Shown here: piece after piece, positions 35,445 to 44,341 of the stretch
How positions within the stretch are numbered: the stretch's first letter is position 1
How the letters are laid out: each line of letters opens with the position of its first letter
DNA from: Pontibacter burrus
Lineage (GTDB): Bacteria > Bacteroidota > Bacteroidia > Cytophagales > Hymenobacteraceae
Direction of reading: 5' to 3'
Length of the DNA stretch: 64,000 nucleotides
NCBI RefSeq assembly: GCF_010686685.1
Contig: NZ_JAAGWD010000008.1
Coordinates: 1-64,000, forward strand
Translations under genes and position numbers: made by a program
Notes under the pieces: model-generated
Told to the model about the DNA's origin: nothing
The model's database searches: none
The model's input: only the letters and a program-made list of their open reading frames with translations

Positions 35445-36215
35445 CTATTTTCCGTGCTGGGCTTTGCGGCTAAAGATATTTTCTTTTATGGATGGGGTAT
35501 ACATCAACCGGATCGAGGCCACCCCATAATGGTCGCGGCTGGTTCCGGGCGCAAGGCGAGGCCCTACGTTATCAAGATAATCAGTGGAGGTAAGGTGATA
35601 GATAAGTTCTGGTGCTACACTCACCTGGTCAGAAAAACGGAATCGCAGACCGCCGCCAAAAGGTATTACAATACCAAATGCGGGATATTCCCGTTCCGGG
35701 TCATACTTTGTCTGAGACTCATCCAGGTTGCCCGTACCGGGGTATGATGTGGCAGTATAGTAGATAAAACCTGCGCCAAACTTGGCGTAAGGCACCACAA
35801 AGCGCTTTCGGGACGAACGGTATCCACCAGAGCCACTGTAAGCATCGAGCAGGTTAAAATGGATGTTGCCGGTTACTTCGTATAGTTCTGTGCGAAATGA
35901 AAGGTCAAGCGGGCGGGCGGGGCTTTTTTCGGTAGCACCCAGCTTAACGTAATCCAGGTTTATGCTCGCCGACCAGAGTGGGTCAAATTTATAAAGTGCG
36001 CCAATGCCAAATACAGGTTGAAACTCATTACAGCCCGGTGTGCCGCAGATATCGGATCGTATGGCAGCTATACCGCCTCCGGCCAGCACAACCAACCCAC
36101 GCTCAGGCATTTTACTCTCCAACATGCGCTTTCGCCACAACGATTGGCCAGCTGCATCCGGCAGGAAAAGCAGGATGCAAAGTATAAAGGTTAAGACCGT
36201 AATTTTCCTGTTCAT
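35445..36215 (-). CDS. Outer-membrane beta-barrel-like protein
   Basis: 256 residues from the ATG at 36215 (an upstream GTG is less likely), with a signal peptide ending near PDAAGQ. The mature part shows alternating amphipathic strands (YKFDPLWSASINLDYVKLG, RTELYEVTGNIHFNLLDAY) and Gly-rich turns, as in small Bacteroidota porin-like barrels of about ten to twelve strands. No clear conserved domain. The last residues (SRKAQHGK) are polar, unusual for a barrel end. Confidence 0.75.
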   Translation of the reverse strand: MNRKITVLTFILCILLFLPDAAGQSLWRKRMLESKMPERGLVVLAGGGIAAIRSDICGTPGCNEFQPVFGIGALYKFDPLWSASINLDYVKLGATEKSPARPLDLSFRTELYEVTGNIHFNLLDAYSGSGGYRSSRKRFVVPYAKFGAGFIYYTATSYPGTGNLDESQTKYDPEREYPAFGIVIPFGGGLRFRFSDQVSVAPELIYHLTSTDYLDNVGPRLAPGTSRDHYGVASIRLMYTPSIKENIFSRKAQHGK

Positions 36216-36425
36216 ATGATACACAGGTAAGGGTTTGTTATCAGGAAAAGGTGTAAGTAAAGAGTTCGGAATAATGCAAGCTACTCAGGGTAAAAACAGT
36301 CAGGCATTAAAGATGTAACTGCTCTCCTACCCTCTACGCGGCAGCTTTTAAAAGGATGAACAAAAAATAATAATTACATCATTATATCAAAATAATGTAA
36401 TACTTGGCAATAACTATAGATGCTG

Positions 36426-37352
36426 CTATTTTTTTGAAGCGCGAGACGGAAGTTTACCTGCATGCTTATCTGCCAGCAATATAAAATCCAGCACTAGCGC
36501 GGCGGCATCCGGGTAAAACTGCTGGTTGATGCGCTCAAAATCGTCGGTTGGTTTGTGGTAATGCGGATGATCTTCTACTCCGAAATACAGAAAGGGAATG
36601 CCCCGTTTATGAAACTGGTAATGGTCGGATTGCCTGGTCCAGTCATTAGGGCCTTCTTGAGGTTTATCATGACCTAACAGCAGACGGGCGTTCGGGCGCG
36701 GTTTAACCTGGTCTGCAAGGGTTTTGAGCTGCGGATTATGGTAAATGCCACTGGCATATAGCTCGCCTTTATCATTTACGCCAAGCATATCCATGTTCAC
36801 GTTTAAAATGATCTTGTCGAGTGGTATGGGCGGGTTGTTGAGAAAAGCGTTTGCTCCCTGCAGGCCCTGTTCTTCAGCATCCGGGGCAAGAAAAAGCAGT
36901 GTGTGCTTTGGTGGGTTTTGCTTAAAATAGGTAGCTATAGCCAGCAGAGCGCCAACACCGGAAGCATTGTCGTCGGCACCGTTAAGGATTTCGCCTCTCC
37001 GGATTCCTTCATGGTCATAGTGCGCTGTAATTACGATCACCTTATCGGACTTGCCCGGTATGTAGCCCAGCAAGTTTACGCCCTGTTGCTGCTCGTTACT
37101 ACTTCTGCCTTTAAAAGTAAAGGGATGTTTGTAGGTATTGCCATAGGTTTTAAGCCCTATCTGCTGAAAGCGGCCGATGATGTAATGCTGCGCCATCTGG
37201 CTGCCTTCAGTGCCCACACGACGGCCAGCCATAGAGTCGGCGGCAAGTACACGAACGTCTTTAAGCAACTGACCGGACTCCAGCATGGTTTGCTGTGCGA
37301 GTCCGGTCAATGGCAGGGCCAGAAGCGCCCCGATTATAAGTTTCTTTAGCAT
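36426..37352 (-). CDS. Secreted M28-family metallopeptidase (aminopeptidase type)
   Basis: 308 residues from the ATG at 37352, which gives a signal peptide (MLKKLIIGALLALPLTGLAQ). Metal and catalytic motifs of family M28: ITAHYDHEG, NGADDNASGVGALL, APDAEEQGLQG, and HPHYHKPTDDFE near the end. It should be a two-zinc exopeptidase acting in the periplasm or outside. Specificity is not predictable. Confidence 0.92.
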   Translation of the reverse strand: MLKKLIIGALLALPLTGLAQQTMLESGQLLKDVRVLAADSMAGRRVGTEGSQMAQHYIIGRFQQIGLKTYGNTYKHPFTFKGRSSNEQQQGVNLLGYIPGKSDKVIVITAHYDHEGIRRGEILNGADDNASGVGALLAIATYFKQNPPKHTLLFLAPDAEEQGLQGANAFLNNPPIPLDKIILNVNMDMLGVNDKGELYASGIYHNPQLKTLADQVKPRPNARLLLGHDKPQEGPNDWTRQSDHYQFHKRGIPFLYFGVEDHPHYHKPTDDFERINQQFYPDAAALVLDFILLADKHAGKLPSRASKK

Positions 37353-37403
37353 GTACCAAAGTACGACAAGCCGTAGCAAAAAACAACAGCCTGCTTACCT
37401 GGT

Positions 37404-37604
37404 TTACCAGCGAACCCAGCTGCGCTGATCGCGGATAGCTTGCTGCGTATTGTATTTTAGAAATGGATCGCTAGAGATCGCCAGCGTTACCCTGTCTGTT
37501 TTGGCAATAATGTTACCCATTTTTACCCAGCCGTCTAACATTGTATTTTTAACAGTTCTGTTCGTGTTTAGCTGGTCGCGGCTTACATTTACATCAGTGT
37601 TCAT
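37404..37604 (-). CDS. Small hypothetical protein
   Basis: 66 residues, soluble, without signal peptide or membrane helix; contains MLDGWVKMGNIIAKTDRVTL and ends SWVRW. No family recognised. It has an ATG start in an otherwise gene-free gap, and its composition is that of a normal protein. Moderate confidence only. Confidence 0.5.
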   Translation of the reverse strand: MNTDVNVSRDQLNTNRTVKNTMLDGWVKMGNIIAKTDRVTLAISSDPFLKYNTQQAIRDQRSWVRW

Positions 37605-37733
37605 TCTTTGGCTATTAGTTGGTTAGTAATGCGTTTCTAATGTCCCAACACAACTATTACCAGGATTGTGCCATGCTACGGCAAGTTTTTTAAAAAGTTA
37701 TAATTATTTAAAATATTATCTAAAAATATTACA

Positions 37734-38327
37734 TTATTTAGTCACTGTGATAAAAGCTGGCAGTTCAAACGGGCCAATGGAGGTCTGGATAGTTGGCTTT
37801 ATCTGCAACGACACGTCCGGCTTATTTGTACCTTTCTGATTCAGCAACATGGCAAACCCAAGCAGTTGGTTCATATCAACCTGCCCGTTTGTTTCACTTA
37901 ATTTTACCGGAGAGCTTAATGTGATCGTGTTCAGCCCGTCTTTCAGCTCCACAGGCTCGCTAACCAGCCCTGATACCGCCTGCTTACCATCTACCAGCAA
38001 TTGCCATTTAAGCTGTTGCACGGTCATGGTTCTGTCCTTACTGCCTTCGGGTAGCGATACCCGCAGCCCAAGTGTTGAAGTAGCGGCAAGTTTATTCTGA
38101 GTGATAGCGCTGTATAGTCTGGTCGCATCTGAAAAGGAAAAGTCACTGATATCGGTTTTATTCAACAGGTTGATCCCGTTCAGTTGCAGTTCATCAATTC
38201 CGGCCAGGTCATAATCAGCTGCTTTAAAAGCATCTACATCGCTTTTAGTGCTGCAGCTAACTATAAAAAGCGGCAACAGCAGCCAGACGGCCATCTTAAG
38301 TATAAATAATCTATTGGTTCTCATCAT
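37734..38327 (-). CDS. LEA-like lipoprotein A
   Basis: 197 residues with a lipoprotein signal (lipobox IVSC). The pattern AADYDLAGIDELQLNGINL, LKWQLLVDGKQAVSG and the ending SIGPFELPAFITVTK suits the LEA type 2 / WHy beta-sandwich fold. It is a paralogue of the gene at 39458, which has the same order of motifs (WQLLVDG, IGP/VGP, LP.(F/Y)ITVTK). The pair flank an M48 protease. Likely anchored in an envelope membrane, facing the periplasm. Function unknown. Confidence 0.75.
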   Translation of the reverse strand: MMRTNRLFILKMAVWLLLPLFIVSCSTKSDVDAFKAADYDLAGIDELQLNGINLLNKTDISDFSFSDATRLYSAITQNKLAATSTLGLRVSLPEGSKDRTMTVQQLKWQLLVDGKQAVSGLVSEPVELKDGLNTITLSSPVKLSETNGQVDMNQLLGFAMLLNQKGTNKPDVSLQIKPTIQTSIGPFELPAFITVTK

Positions 38328-38410
38328 GCAATAAAGATACGTAAAAGCCTGAATTCAGCCTTGCCCCTGTTATTTAGGCAAGGCATATAGTTACTATATG
38401 GATAGGATAA

Positions 38411-38447
38411 AACTATAGCGGCCACCTTTGGAGTGGCCGCTATAGTT
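38411..38447. terminator. Terminator-like hairpin built on the AACTATAG motif
   Basis: A 15-bp perfect inverted repeat (AACTATAGCGGCCAC / GTGGCCGCTATAGTT) with a 7-nt loop, starting 3 bp after the end of the minus-strand protease gene. The outer 7-8 bp of the stem are the window-wide motif. The usual T tract is weak. Confidence 0.75.
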
Positions 38448-38449
38448 GC

Positions 38450-39331
38450 TTAGGTCAGGTAACCGACCCGTTGCCCCCGCTGGTTGACTACCGCCCCTTT
38501 ATGGGTTATAAACAACGGCTCCATATGTTGACTCTCAAAATAATAAGGGTAATTGGCATTATTTGTTTTCACCAACCTGCCAATCACTTTCGGGCCACTG
38601 CGGGTTACATGCACCAGTTGCAGGCGGTTAGTCAGGTAAAACTGTTCTTCCGGGGCTCCGGCGAAGTGTACCCTGCTCAGCATATACCTGCTATCTGCTG
38701 ACACTACTTGAGCCTGTTGCGGTCTGGCAGGAGCTGGCCTTTCCATAATCTCGTTTGCAGCCGGTTTGCTCTGTGTACTGGCAAACAACTGAGCATCAGC
38801 ATTGCGCCAGCCTTTACTTATTGCAGCTAATCTATAGTTGCGACCCGGATGCGTAGACGAAGTTCGCTCGTCTGAGAGCAGGTTAATAGCAGCCTGTGCT
38901 TCTGCAAGGCTTGCACCCATCTTCCGCAGTACAAAGCCGGAGAACTCATCTGCTTCCAACTCATCGGCCGGGTTGCTGCCTTTCCGGGTAAGCGTGTGCC
39001 CGTTCAGGTGATGTCCGATCTCATGTGCCAGAATGCTTACGCCTGCCCAGTCGGTATGTACGGCGTTGTTAATGGCATCCAGGAAATCTTCGTTGTACAA
39101 AATATAGCGATTGCCATTGTAAACTACAGCAGCAGCGTTCTCTATATTAGCAGCCCTTAACTCAAAACGTGGCTTCAGCCCGATCACATCAATAATTTCT
39201 TTCACTATATCGCGGGCTCCAGCTGTGGTAGTTGTTTGCGCAGGCGCAACGGTCGCAGCCGCTGCATTAACCTTAGCCAGTGGTAAAAACAGCAGCGCAA
39301 TTGCCCAAACCCAATTCTTTAAGTTTATCAT
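38450..39331 (-). CDS. Periplasmic M48-family metalloprotease
   Basis: 293 residues with a signal peptide (about 1-24, KVNAAA). The zinc motif is HEIGHH (His103, Glu104, His107), followed by the third-ligand region ADELEADEFSGFV. The C-terminal about 100 residues form a separate part with LSRVHFAGAPEEQFYLT. Family members degrade misfolded envelope proteins. Lies between two LEA-like lipoprotein genes on the same strand, suggesting a shared envelope role. Confidence 0.9.
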   Translation of the reverse strand: MINLKNWVWAIALLFLPLAKVNAAAATVAPAQTTTTAGARDIVKEIIDVIGLKPRFELRAANIENAAAVVYNGNRYILYNEDFLDAINNAVHTDWAGVSILAHEIGHHLNGHTLTRKGSNPADELEADEFSGFVLRKMGASLAEAQAAINLLSDERTSSTHPGRNYRLAAISKGWRNADAQLFASTQSKPAANEIMERPAPARPQQAQVVSADSRYMLSRVHFAGAPEEQFYLTNRLQLVHVTRSGPKVIGRLVKTNNANYPYYFESQHMEPLFITHKGAVVNQRGQRVGYLT

Positions 39332-39457
39332 AGTCAGTATCTAATCAGTGTGTTACAGAGCAAGATGTTTGCCAAAAATTGATTACCCTGGTACTTTCAG
39401 GCTATGTTTGACTACTCATAAAACGTGGCGCCTCTGCCAGATATTTTCTGCTCTGAA

Positions 39458-40063
39458 CTATAGTGCAGCGGTATCCGACGGCTTCGTAACTGTGATGTAA
39501 TCGGGTAGGGTAATCGGGCCGACAGGTGTTTCTATAGTTGGTTTTATCCGGAATTCCATCCTGTCGCGCACGTCCTGTCCGGAAGAAATCAGCGTGGTTA
39601 GTAGCGAGAATCCTTCATAGTTCTGCAAACCCTCTACCTCGGCCAGTGCGACGCTGGAAGTTACTGGCAATTTGTTTAACCCATTGGTCAAGTGAAGTGG
39701 CTGCGTAACAGTTCCGGTCAAAGTTTCTCGGCCATCTACCAGCAATTGCCAGGTGAGGCTGGTTACCTGCATCGAGCGGGTTACTTCCGGCTCCGGCATC
39801 TGCACATCCAGGTACAAAATGGTGGTGGCTTTTAGCTTGTTAGTGGTAAAGGCATTTAATAAGCTGTCGCCCTGCGTGCTTCTGAAGTCGAACGGGCTGC
39901 GTTTATCTGTAACATCCACCCCGTTCAGGCGCAGGTCTTCTATGCCCTGTAGTTTATAGTTTGCCTCAGTAAAAGCTTTCAGGTCGGCTGCCTGTTTACA
40001 TGATATAGTGCCTGCCATTAAGCTGACAACTATAGCCCAAAAATATAGTTGCTTGAATTTCAT
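39458..40063 (-). CDS. LEA-like lipoprotein B
   Basis: 201 residues from the ATG at 40063 (MKFKQLYFW; an ATG four codons earlier is possible) with lipobox TISC. Paralogue of the lipoprotein at 37734: EANYKLQGIEDLRLNGVDV, LTWQLLVDGRETLTG, VGPITLPDYITVTK. The reading frame ends GCA-CTA-TAG, the TAG being part of a copy of the CTATAG motif. Confidence 0.75.
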   Translation of the reverse strand: MKFKQLYFWAIVVSLMAGTISCKQAADLKAFTEANYKLQGIEDLRLNGVDVTDKRSPFDFRSTQGDSLLNAFTTNKLKATTILYLDVQMPEPEVTRSMQVTSLTWQLLVDGRETLTGTVTQPLHLTNGLNKLPVTSSVALAEVEGLQNYEGFSLLTTLISSGQDVRDRMEFRIKPTIETPVGPITLPDYITVTKPSDTAAL

Positions 40064-40144
40064 CTGATATCTCATTTTATCTTACTGAACAAACAATAGG
40101 CCATCTATAGTTTATAGTTTGCTTATAAGCTATACGAAACAAAA

Positions 40145-40168
40145 AAGGCCCCGCCAAAGCAGGGCCTT
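40145..40168 (-). terminator. Terminator of the porin-like gene
   Basis: Stem AAGGCCC / GGGCCTT with a 10-nt loop that can pair further (GC/GC); on the minus strand it is followed by TTTTTTG. Lies 20 bp beyond the stop at 40189. Confidence 0.7.
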
Positions 40169-40188
40169 CACTTTTGAAACTATAGTTT

Positions 40189-40842
40189 CTATAATCCAAA
40201 CAGGTATGCAACACTCAGGCTGATGCCGCTGTTTCTCAGTTTTTCATTGTTATCAGACTCATACGCTGAGGTGAAACCTGTATGGTAGCGCGCATCGAAG
40301 TTGAATGTGCCCAAGCCAGTGTTATATGCTAAACCCAGGCCAATACTGCCGCCAAACTCAAAACGTTTTTCCAGTAATTCATCATCATCAAAATCAACAT
40401 CTTCACTGATTTCGAAACGGTCAGTTTTGTAGGTGTCTTTACCGCTTGCCCAGTAGCCTAAGGTTGGTCCTGCCGTTACAAAACCTTGCAGCGGCCCGTT
40501 GCCGATCGAGATCTTAGCCAGTACAGGCAGTTCCAGGTAATCGTACTTGCCGGTAGCTTTTCTGTCGTCAAACGTAAATTCATAGCCTTTCTGCACAAAC
40601 ATAAGTTCAGGCTGCACAGAGAACATTTCGCTGAATTTGATATTGGCTACAGCTCCCACCTGCAATCCAACTATAGATTTTACTTCATCATTCCAGTTAT
40701 CGGCATAACGGCTGTCGTCGCCGCTAACTATCTGGTTAGCAAAATTAACGCCTACCCTTGGGCCTATGCTTATAGTTTGCGCTGACGCGGTAAAGCTCAA
40801 TCCAACAATAAAAAGTAAAGCAAAAACAATTCTGATATTCAT
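40189..40842 (-). CDS. Outer-membrane beta-barrel protein (PorT-like family)
   Basis: 217 residues from the ATG at 40842 (signal peptide MNIRIVFALLFIVGLSFTASAQ); a longer frame upstream lacks such a start. The mature protein starts ISIGPRVGVNFANQ and has strand patterns FSVQPELMFVQKGYEF, YDYLELPVLAKISIG and a closing VAYLFGL. It is of the same family as the protein at 22979. Role unknown. Confidence 0.87.
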   Translation of the reverse strand: MNIRIVFALLFIVGLSFTASAQTISIGPRVGVNFANQIVSGDDSRYADNWNDEVKSIVGLQVGAVANIKFSEMFSVQPELMFVQKGYEFTFDDRKATGKYDYLELPVLAKISIGNGPLQGFVTAGPTLGYWASGKDTYKTDRFEISEDVDFDDDELLEKRFEFGGSIGLGLAYNTGLGTFNFDARYHTGFTSAYESDNNEKLRNSGISLSVAYLFGL

Positions 40843-41079
40843 AATTCTGATTATTATATATTTCTCTATAAACTCGAAATGCTTTACGTTTATTTTACTT
40901 TTTCGGCTTTCGGGCAATAAAAAAGCACAACCACTTATGACATTGCTTCTTAGAATTATTGATCTTAAACCTCAAATCTATATGAACGCACCTTGTATTA
41001 TAAGACTTGCCCATTTCTTAACTTTTGATCTAACGGTTCAGGCAAAAAAAGTCACTCTGAATAAATATAGTATTTTTCC

Positions 41080-41087
41080 TATCTTTG
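41080..41087 (+). promoter_or_regulatory. Candidate -7 promoter element (TATCTTTG)
   Basis: Matches TAnnTTTG; 35 bp before the ATG of the barrel gene at 41123, inside an A/T-rich region. No clear -33 box. Confidence 0.45.
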
Positions 41088-41122
41088 CATCTCAAATCAT
41101 TCAATAGTTAATTAACCTTTTT

Positions 41123-41776
41123 ATGAAAAGTAAACTTATTGCTGTTGCCTTATTTGTTGCAACTGCCTTTAATGCACAGGCGCAGGAAACGACAACAACT
41201 GTTACCGCTTCCAATGTTAAACCAACTGCCGGAAACGTTACAACCGAAGTTTTATTTAACGACTTAGGCAACATCAGCCTGAACAATGGTTTGTTGCGTG
41301 CACGTTATTTTACAAGCGACCAGTTTGCTTACAGACTAAGCCTGGGTGTAAACTACAACTATGATAAAATTGCTGACGACGCCCACTCACGCGTTTTCGG
41401 TATTTCGCTTGCACCTGGTATCGAAAAGCACTTTGCTGGGACCAACAGACTGTCACCTTATATTGGCGCTGAACTTCCTATCCGCATGCAAAGCGCAAAA
41501 ACAGAAACTGAAAATTCAACTATCACCGGAGCAACTTCAACCAATGGCGCTAACAGAGGTTATTTCAGTGTTGGCCTGAATGCAGTAGCCGGTGTTGATT
41601 TCTATTTTGCAAAAAATTTCTACGCTGGCGTGGAATTAGGCACAGGTCTGGCTTATTTTAAAAATGCAGATATTGAAGTAGAAAGCCCTGGTTTTGATAA
41701 TAAAACAGAAGGTTTCCACAGCATTCGCTTCGGTCAGTTTGTGAATGGCGGTATCCGTGTTGGTTACGTTTTTTAA
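41123..41776 (+). CDS. Outer-membrane beta-barrel protein
   Basis: 217 residues with signal peptide (MKSKLIAVALFVATAFNAQAQ). Short Thr-rich spacer, then barrel-like strands (GLLRARYFTSDQFAYRLSLGVNY, RGYFSVGLNAVAGVDFYF) and an aromatic C-terminus (VGYVF). Fits a small eight-strand type barrel of unknown role. Stop TAA runs into ACTATAGTTT, an exact motif copy (41776-41785). Confidence 0.85.
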   Translation: MKSKLIAVALFVATAFNAQAQETTTTVTASNVKPTAGNVTTEVLFNDLGNISLNNGLLRARYFTSDQFAYRLSLGVNYNYDKIADDAHSRVFGISLAPGIEKHFAGTNRLSPYIGAELPIRMQSAKTETENSTITGATSTNGANRGYFSVGLNAVAGVDFYFAKNFYAGVELGTGLAYFKNADIEVESPGFDNKTEGFHSIRFGQFVNGGIRVGYVF

Positions 41777-41797
41777 ACTATAGTTTATAGTTTACCA

Positions 41798-41839
41798 ATA
41801 AAGAAGCCTTCCTGTAATTAAACAGGAAGGCTTCTTTAT
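41798..41839. terminator. Bidirectional terminator with 18-bp stem
   Basis: Perfect 18-bp stem (ATAAAGAAGCCTTCCTGT / ACAGGAAGGCTTCTTTAT), 6-nt loop, between the barrel gene and the convergent tex gene. Motif copies flank it on both sides. Confidence 0.9.
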
Positions 41840-41865
41840 GAGCTATAGTTGTGCTAACTATAGGC

Positions 41866-44127
41866 TTATTTAAACATGCCTTTCAGCTTGGCAAGTTTAG
41901 TCTGGAAGTCGTCCATTGGCTCTTCTTCGCGTTTGCCGCCTTTGCTGTTGTTGCGGTCTCTGTTGCCACCAACTGGTTTCGGGGCAGCAGGGTCGCCTTT
42001 CATACTCAGGGAGATACGTTTGCGGTTCACGTCCACTTCCAACACAGTTACTTCTACTTTCTGCCCTACTTTCACCACATCATGCGGGTTGTTTATAAAG
42101 CGGTCCGATAGGTGACTCACGTGTACGAGTCCATCCTGGTGAACCCCAACATCTACGAAAGCTCCAAAAGCAGCCACGTTGGTCACGATGCCCGGCAGTT
42201 TCATGCCTTCGCGCAGGTCTTTTATCTCGTTCACGCCTTCGGTAAAGCTAAAGGCTTCAAAGGTCTGACGCGGGTCGCGGCCTGGCTTGGCAAGCTCGCT
42301 CAGGATATCCTGCAGGGTTGGCAACCCTACCGTATCGGTTACATATTTCTTCAGCTCTATCTTTTTGCGCAGTTCTTCGCTCTTCATCAGATCCTGCACA
42401 GTTACGCCCAGGTCTTTTGCCATCTGCTCCACAATCGGGTAGCTTTCCGGGTGCACAGCTGATGCATCCAACGGGTTCTTTGCATCACGGATTCTTAAGA
42501 AACCTGCTGCCTGCTCAAACGCTTTGTCGCCTAGGCGGGGCACTTTCTTCAGCTCGGTACGCGTACGGAACGGGCCATTCTGGTTACGGTAATCTACTAT
42601 ATTCTGTGCTAAGGCAGGGCCAAGACCTGAAACATAGGTCAGGAGTTGCTTACTGGCCGTGTTCACTTCCACACCTACGGCGTTCACGCAGCTCATTACC
42701 ACATCATCCAGCGAATGTTTCAGCGCTGACTGGTCCACATCGTGCTGGTACTGCCCTACACCAATGCTTTTCGGGTCGATCTTCACCAACTCTGCTAACG
42801 GGTCCATCAAACGGCGGCCAATCGAAACGGCTCCACGTACGGTTACATCCTGATCCGGAAACTCTTCGCGTGCTACCTCTGATGCACTATAGATAGATGC
42901 ACCACTCTCGTTCACCATTACCACCATTACAGTTGACGGCAGTTTCAGGCTCTTTACAAAAGCTTCGGTTTCGCGGCTGGCTGTTCCGTTACCTATGGCA
43001 ATGGCTTCTACCTCAAAGCGGGTAACCATGTAGCGTATCGCCTGCGCTGCTTCTTCCTGCTGGCGCTGGCCCGAGTGGGCGTAAAGGGTTTCGTTGTGCA
43101 GCAGCTTGCCTTGCTTATCCAGCACTACCGATTTCACCCCTGTTCTGAAACCCGGGTCCAGAGCCAATACTGTTTTCTGGCCAAGCGGTGAGGAAAGCAG
43201 CAACTGGCGCAGGTTATCGGCAAAAACACGAATAGCTTCTTCGTCGGCGCGTTTCTTAGAGCTCAGGCGCACTTCGGTTTCCATGCTCATTTTCAGCAGG
43301 CGCTTGTAGCAATCTTTGGCAGCCAGTTTCACTTGTTCCGATGCCGCGTTATTGCCCTGTACAAACATGGCTTCCAGTTTTGCCAGTGCAGCTTCTTCGT
43401 CGGGTTGGGCGCTCAGCATCAACACCATCTCGCTTTCGCCGCGGCGCATGGCCAGCACACGGTGCGATGGCGCTTTTTCAATCGGCTCTTCCCACTCAAA
43501 GTAGTCTTTAAACTTCTGCCCTTCTTCTTCCTTACCCATGATCACACGGCTCTTGAACACACCCTGTTTCTCGAACAGCTGGCGCATGGTAGCACGTGCT
43601 TCGGCATTTTCGTTCATCCACTCCGCCATAATATCGCGGGCACCGGCAAGGGCTTCGGCAGTATCTTTTACTTCTTTCTCTTCTGAGATAAAGTTGGCTG
43701 CTTCGGCTTCCACATCTATATTTTCCTGCGCAAAGATGCGCTCGGCCAGTGGCTCCAGGCCTTTCTCGCGGGCTATAGTTGCCTTGGTTCGGCGTTTTGG
43801 TTTATAAGGCAGATAGATATCTTCCAACACGGCCATCGTTTCAGCAGCCATGATCTGCTCTTCCAGTTCCGGTGTCAACTTCTCCTGGTCCTTGATCGAC
43901 TTCAGAATGCTTTCGCGGCGTTTATCTAGCTCACGCAGCTGCTCCAGTCGGTCGCGTATCGCGGCGATCTGCACCTCGTCGAGCGAGCCGGTAACTTCTT
44001 TTCGGTAGCGGGAGATAAAAGGAACCGTAGCACCTTCGTCCAGCAACGTTGCTGTAGCTTCGATCTGCTTTATCGTAATGTTCAGCTCCGAAGCGATCTT
44101 CAGCAAATGTGTGATGTTAAAATCCAT
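41866..44127 (-). CDS. tex: Tex-family RNA-binding transcription accessory protein
   Basis: 753 residues, close to the usual 750-780. N-terminal Tex region (ATVPFISRYRKEVTGSLDE), a YqgF-like RNase H fold (LALDPGFRTGVKSVVLD), helix-hairpin-helix region with YVSGLGPALAQNIVDYR, and an S1 RNA-binding domain (GIVTNVAAFGAFVDVGV ... VGQKVEVTVLEVD) before a basic, Gly/Arg/Lys-rich tail. Cytosolic, conserved; influences transcription in other bacteria. Confidence 0.95.
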   Translation of the reverse strand: MDFNITHLLKIASELNITIKQIEATATLLDEGATVPFISRYRKEVTGSLDEVQIAAIRDRLEQLRELDKRRESILKSIKDQEKLTPELEEQIMAAETMAVLEDIYLPYKPKRRTKATIAREKGLEPLAERIFAQENIDVEAEAANFISEEKEVKDTAEALAGARDIMAEWMNENAEARATMRQLFEKQGVFKSRVIMGKEEEGQKFKDYFEWEEPIEKAPSHRVLAMRRGESEMVLMLSAQPDEEAALAKLEAMFVQGNNAASEQVKLAAKDCYKRLLKMSMETEVRLSSKKRADEEAIRVFADNLRQLLLSSPLGQKTVLALDPGFRTGVKSVVLDKQGKLLHNETLYAHSGQRQQEEAAQAIRYMVTRFEVEAIAIGNGTASRETEAFVKSLKLPSTVMVVMVNESGASIYSASEVAREEFPDQDVTVRGAVSIGRRLMDPLAELVKIDPKSIGVGQYQHDVDQSALKHSLDDVVMSCVNAVGVEVNTASKQLLTYVSGLGPALAQNIVDYRNQNGPFRTRTELKKVPRLGDKAFEQAAGFLRIRDAKNPLDASAVHPESYPIVEQMAKDLGVTVQDLMKSEELRKKIELKKYVTDTVGLPTLQDILSELAKPGRDPRQTFEAFSFTEGVNEIKDLREGMKLPGIVTNVAAFGAFVDVGVHQDGLVHVSHLSDRFINNPHDVVKVGQKVEVTVLEVDVNRKRISLSMKGDPAAPKPVGGNRDRNNSKGGKREEEPMDDFQTKLAKLKGMFK

Positions 44128-44341
44128 AAGAGGTAATAAACTGACAGTGCCAGTAGGTCTAAAATAAGATTAACTAAATTGTCTTATAGTTTCCGGTAAG
44201 CATACCCGCAGTTTCGTGCGCTCAAATCCCTTACCGGATCATCAGAATCTCAAATTTATAGTTTCTCGGTTAATTCCTAACCCTGTTGTGGCCGGAAAAT
44301 TGTGAACTACCTACCAGAAATGTAGTAACTTGCAGCGCTCC

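Noticed and set aside
40766-41107. 113-residue open frame crossing the start of the porin-like gene
   Set aside because: Begins inside a real signal peptide on the other strand and has no protein-like features.
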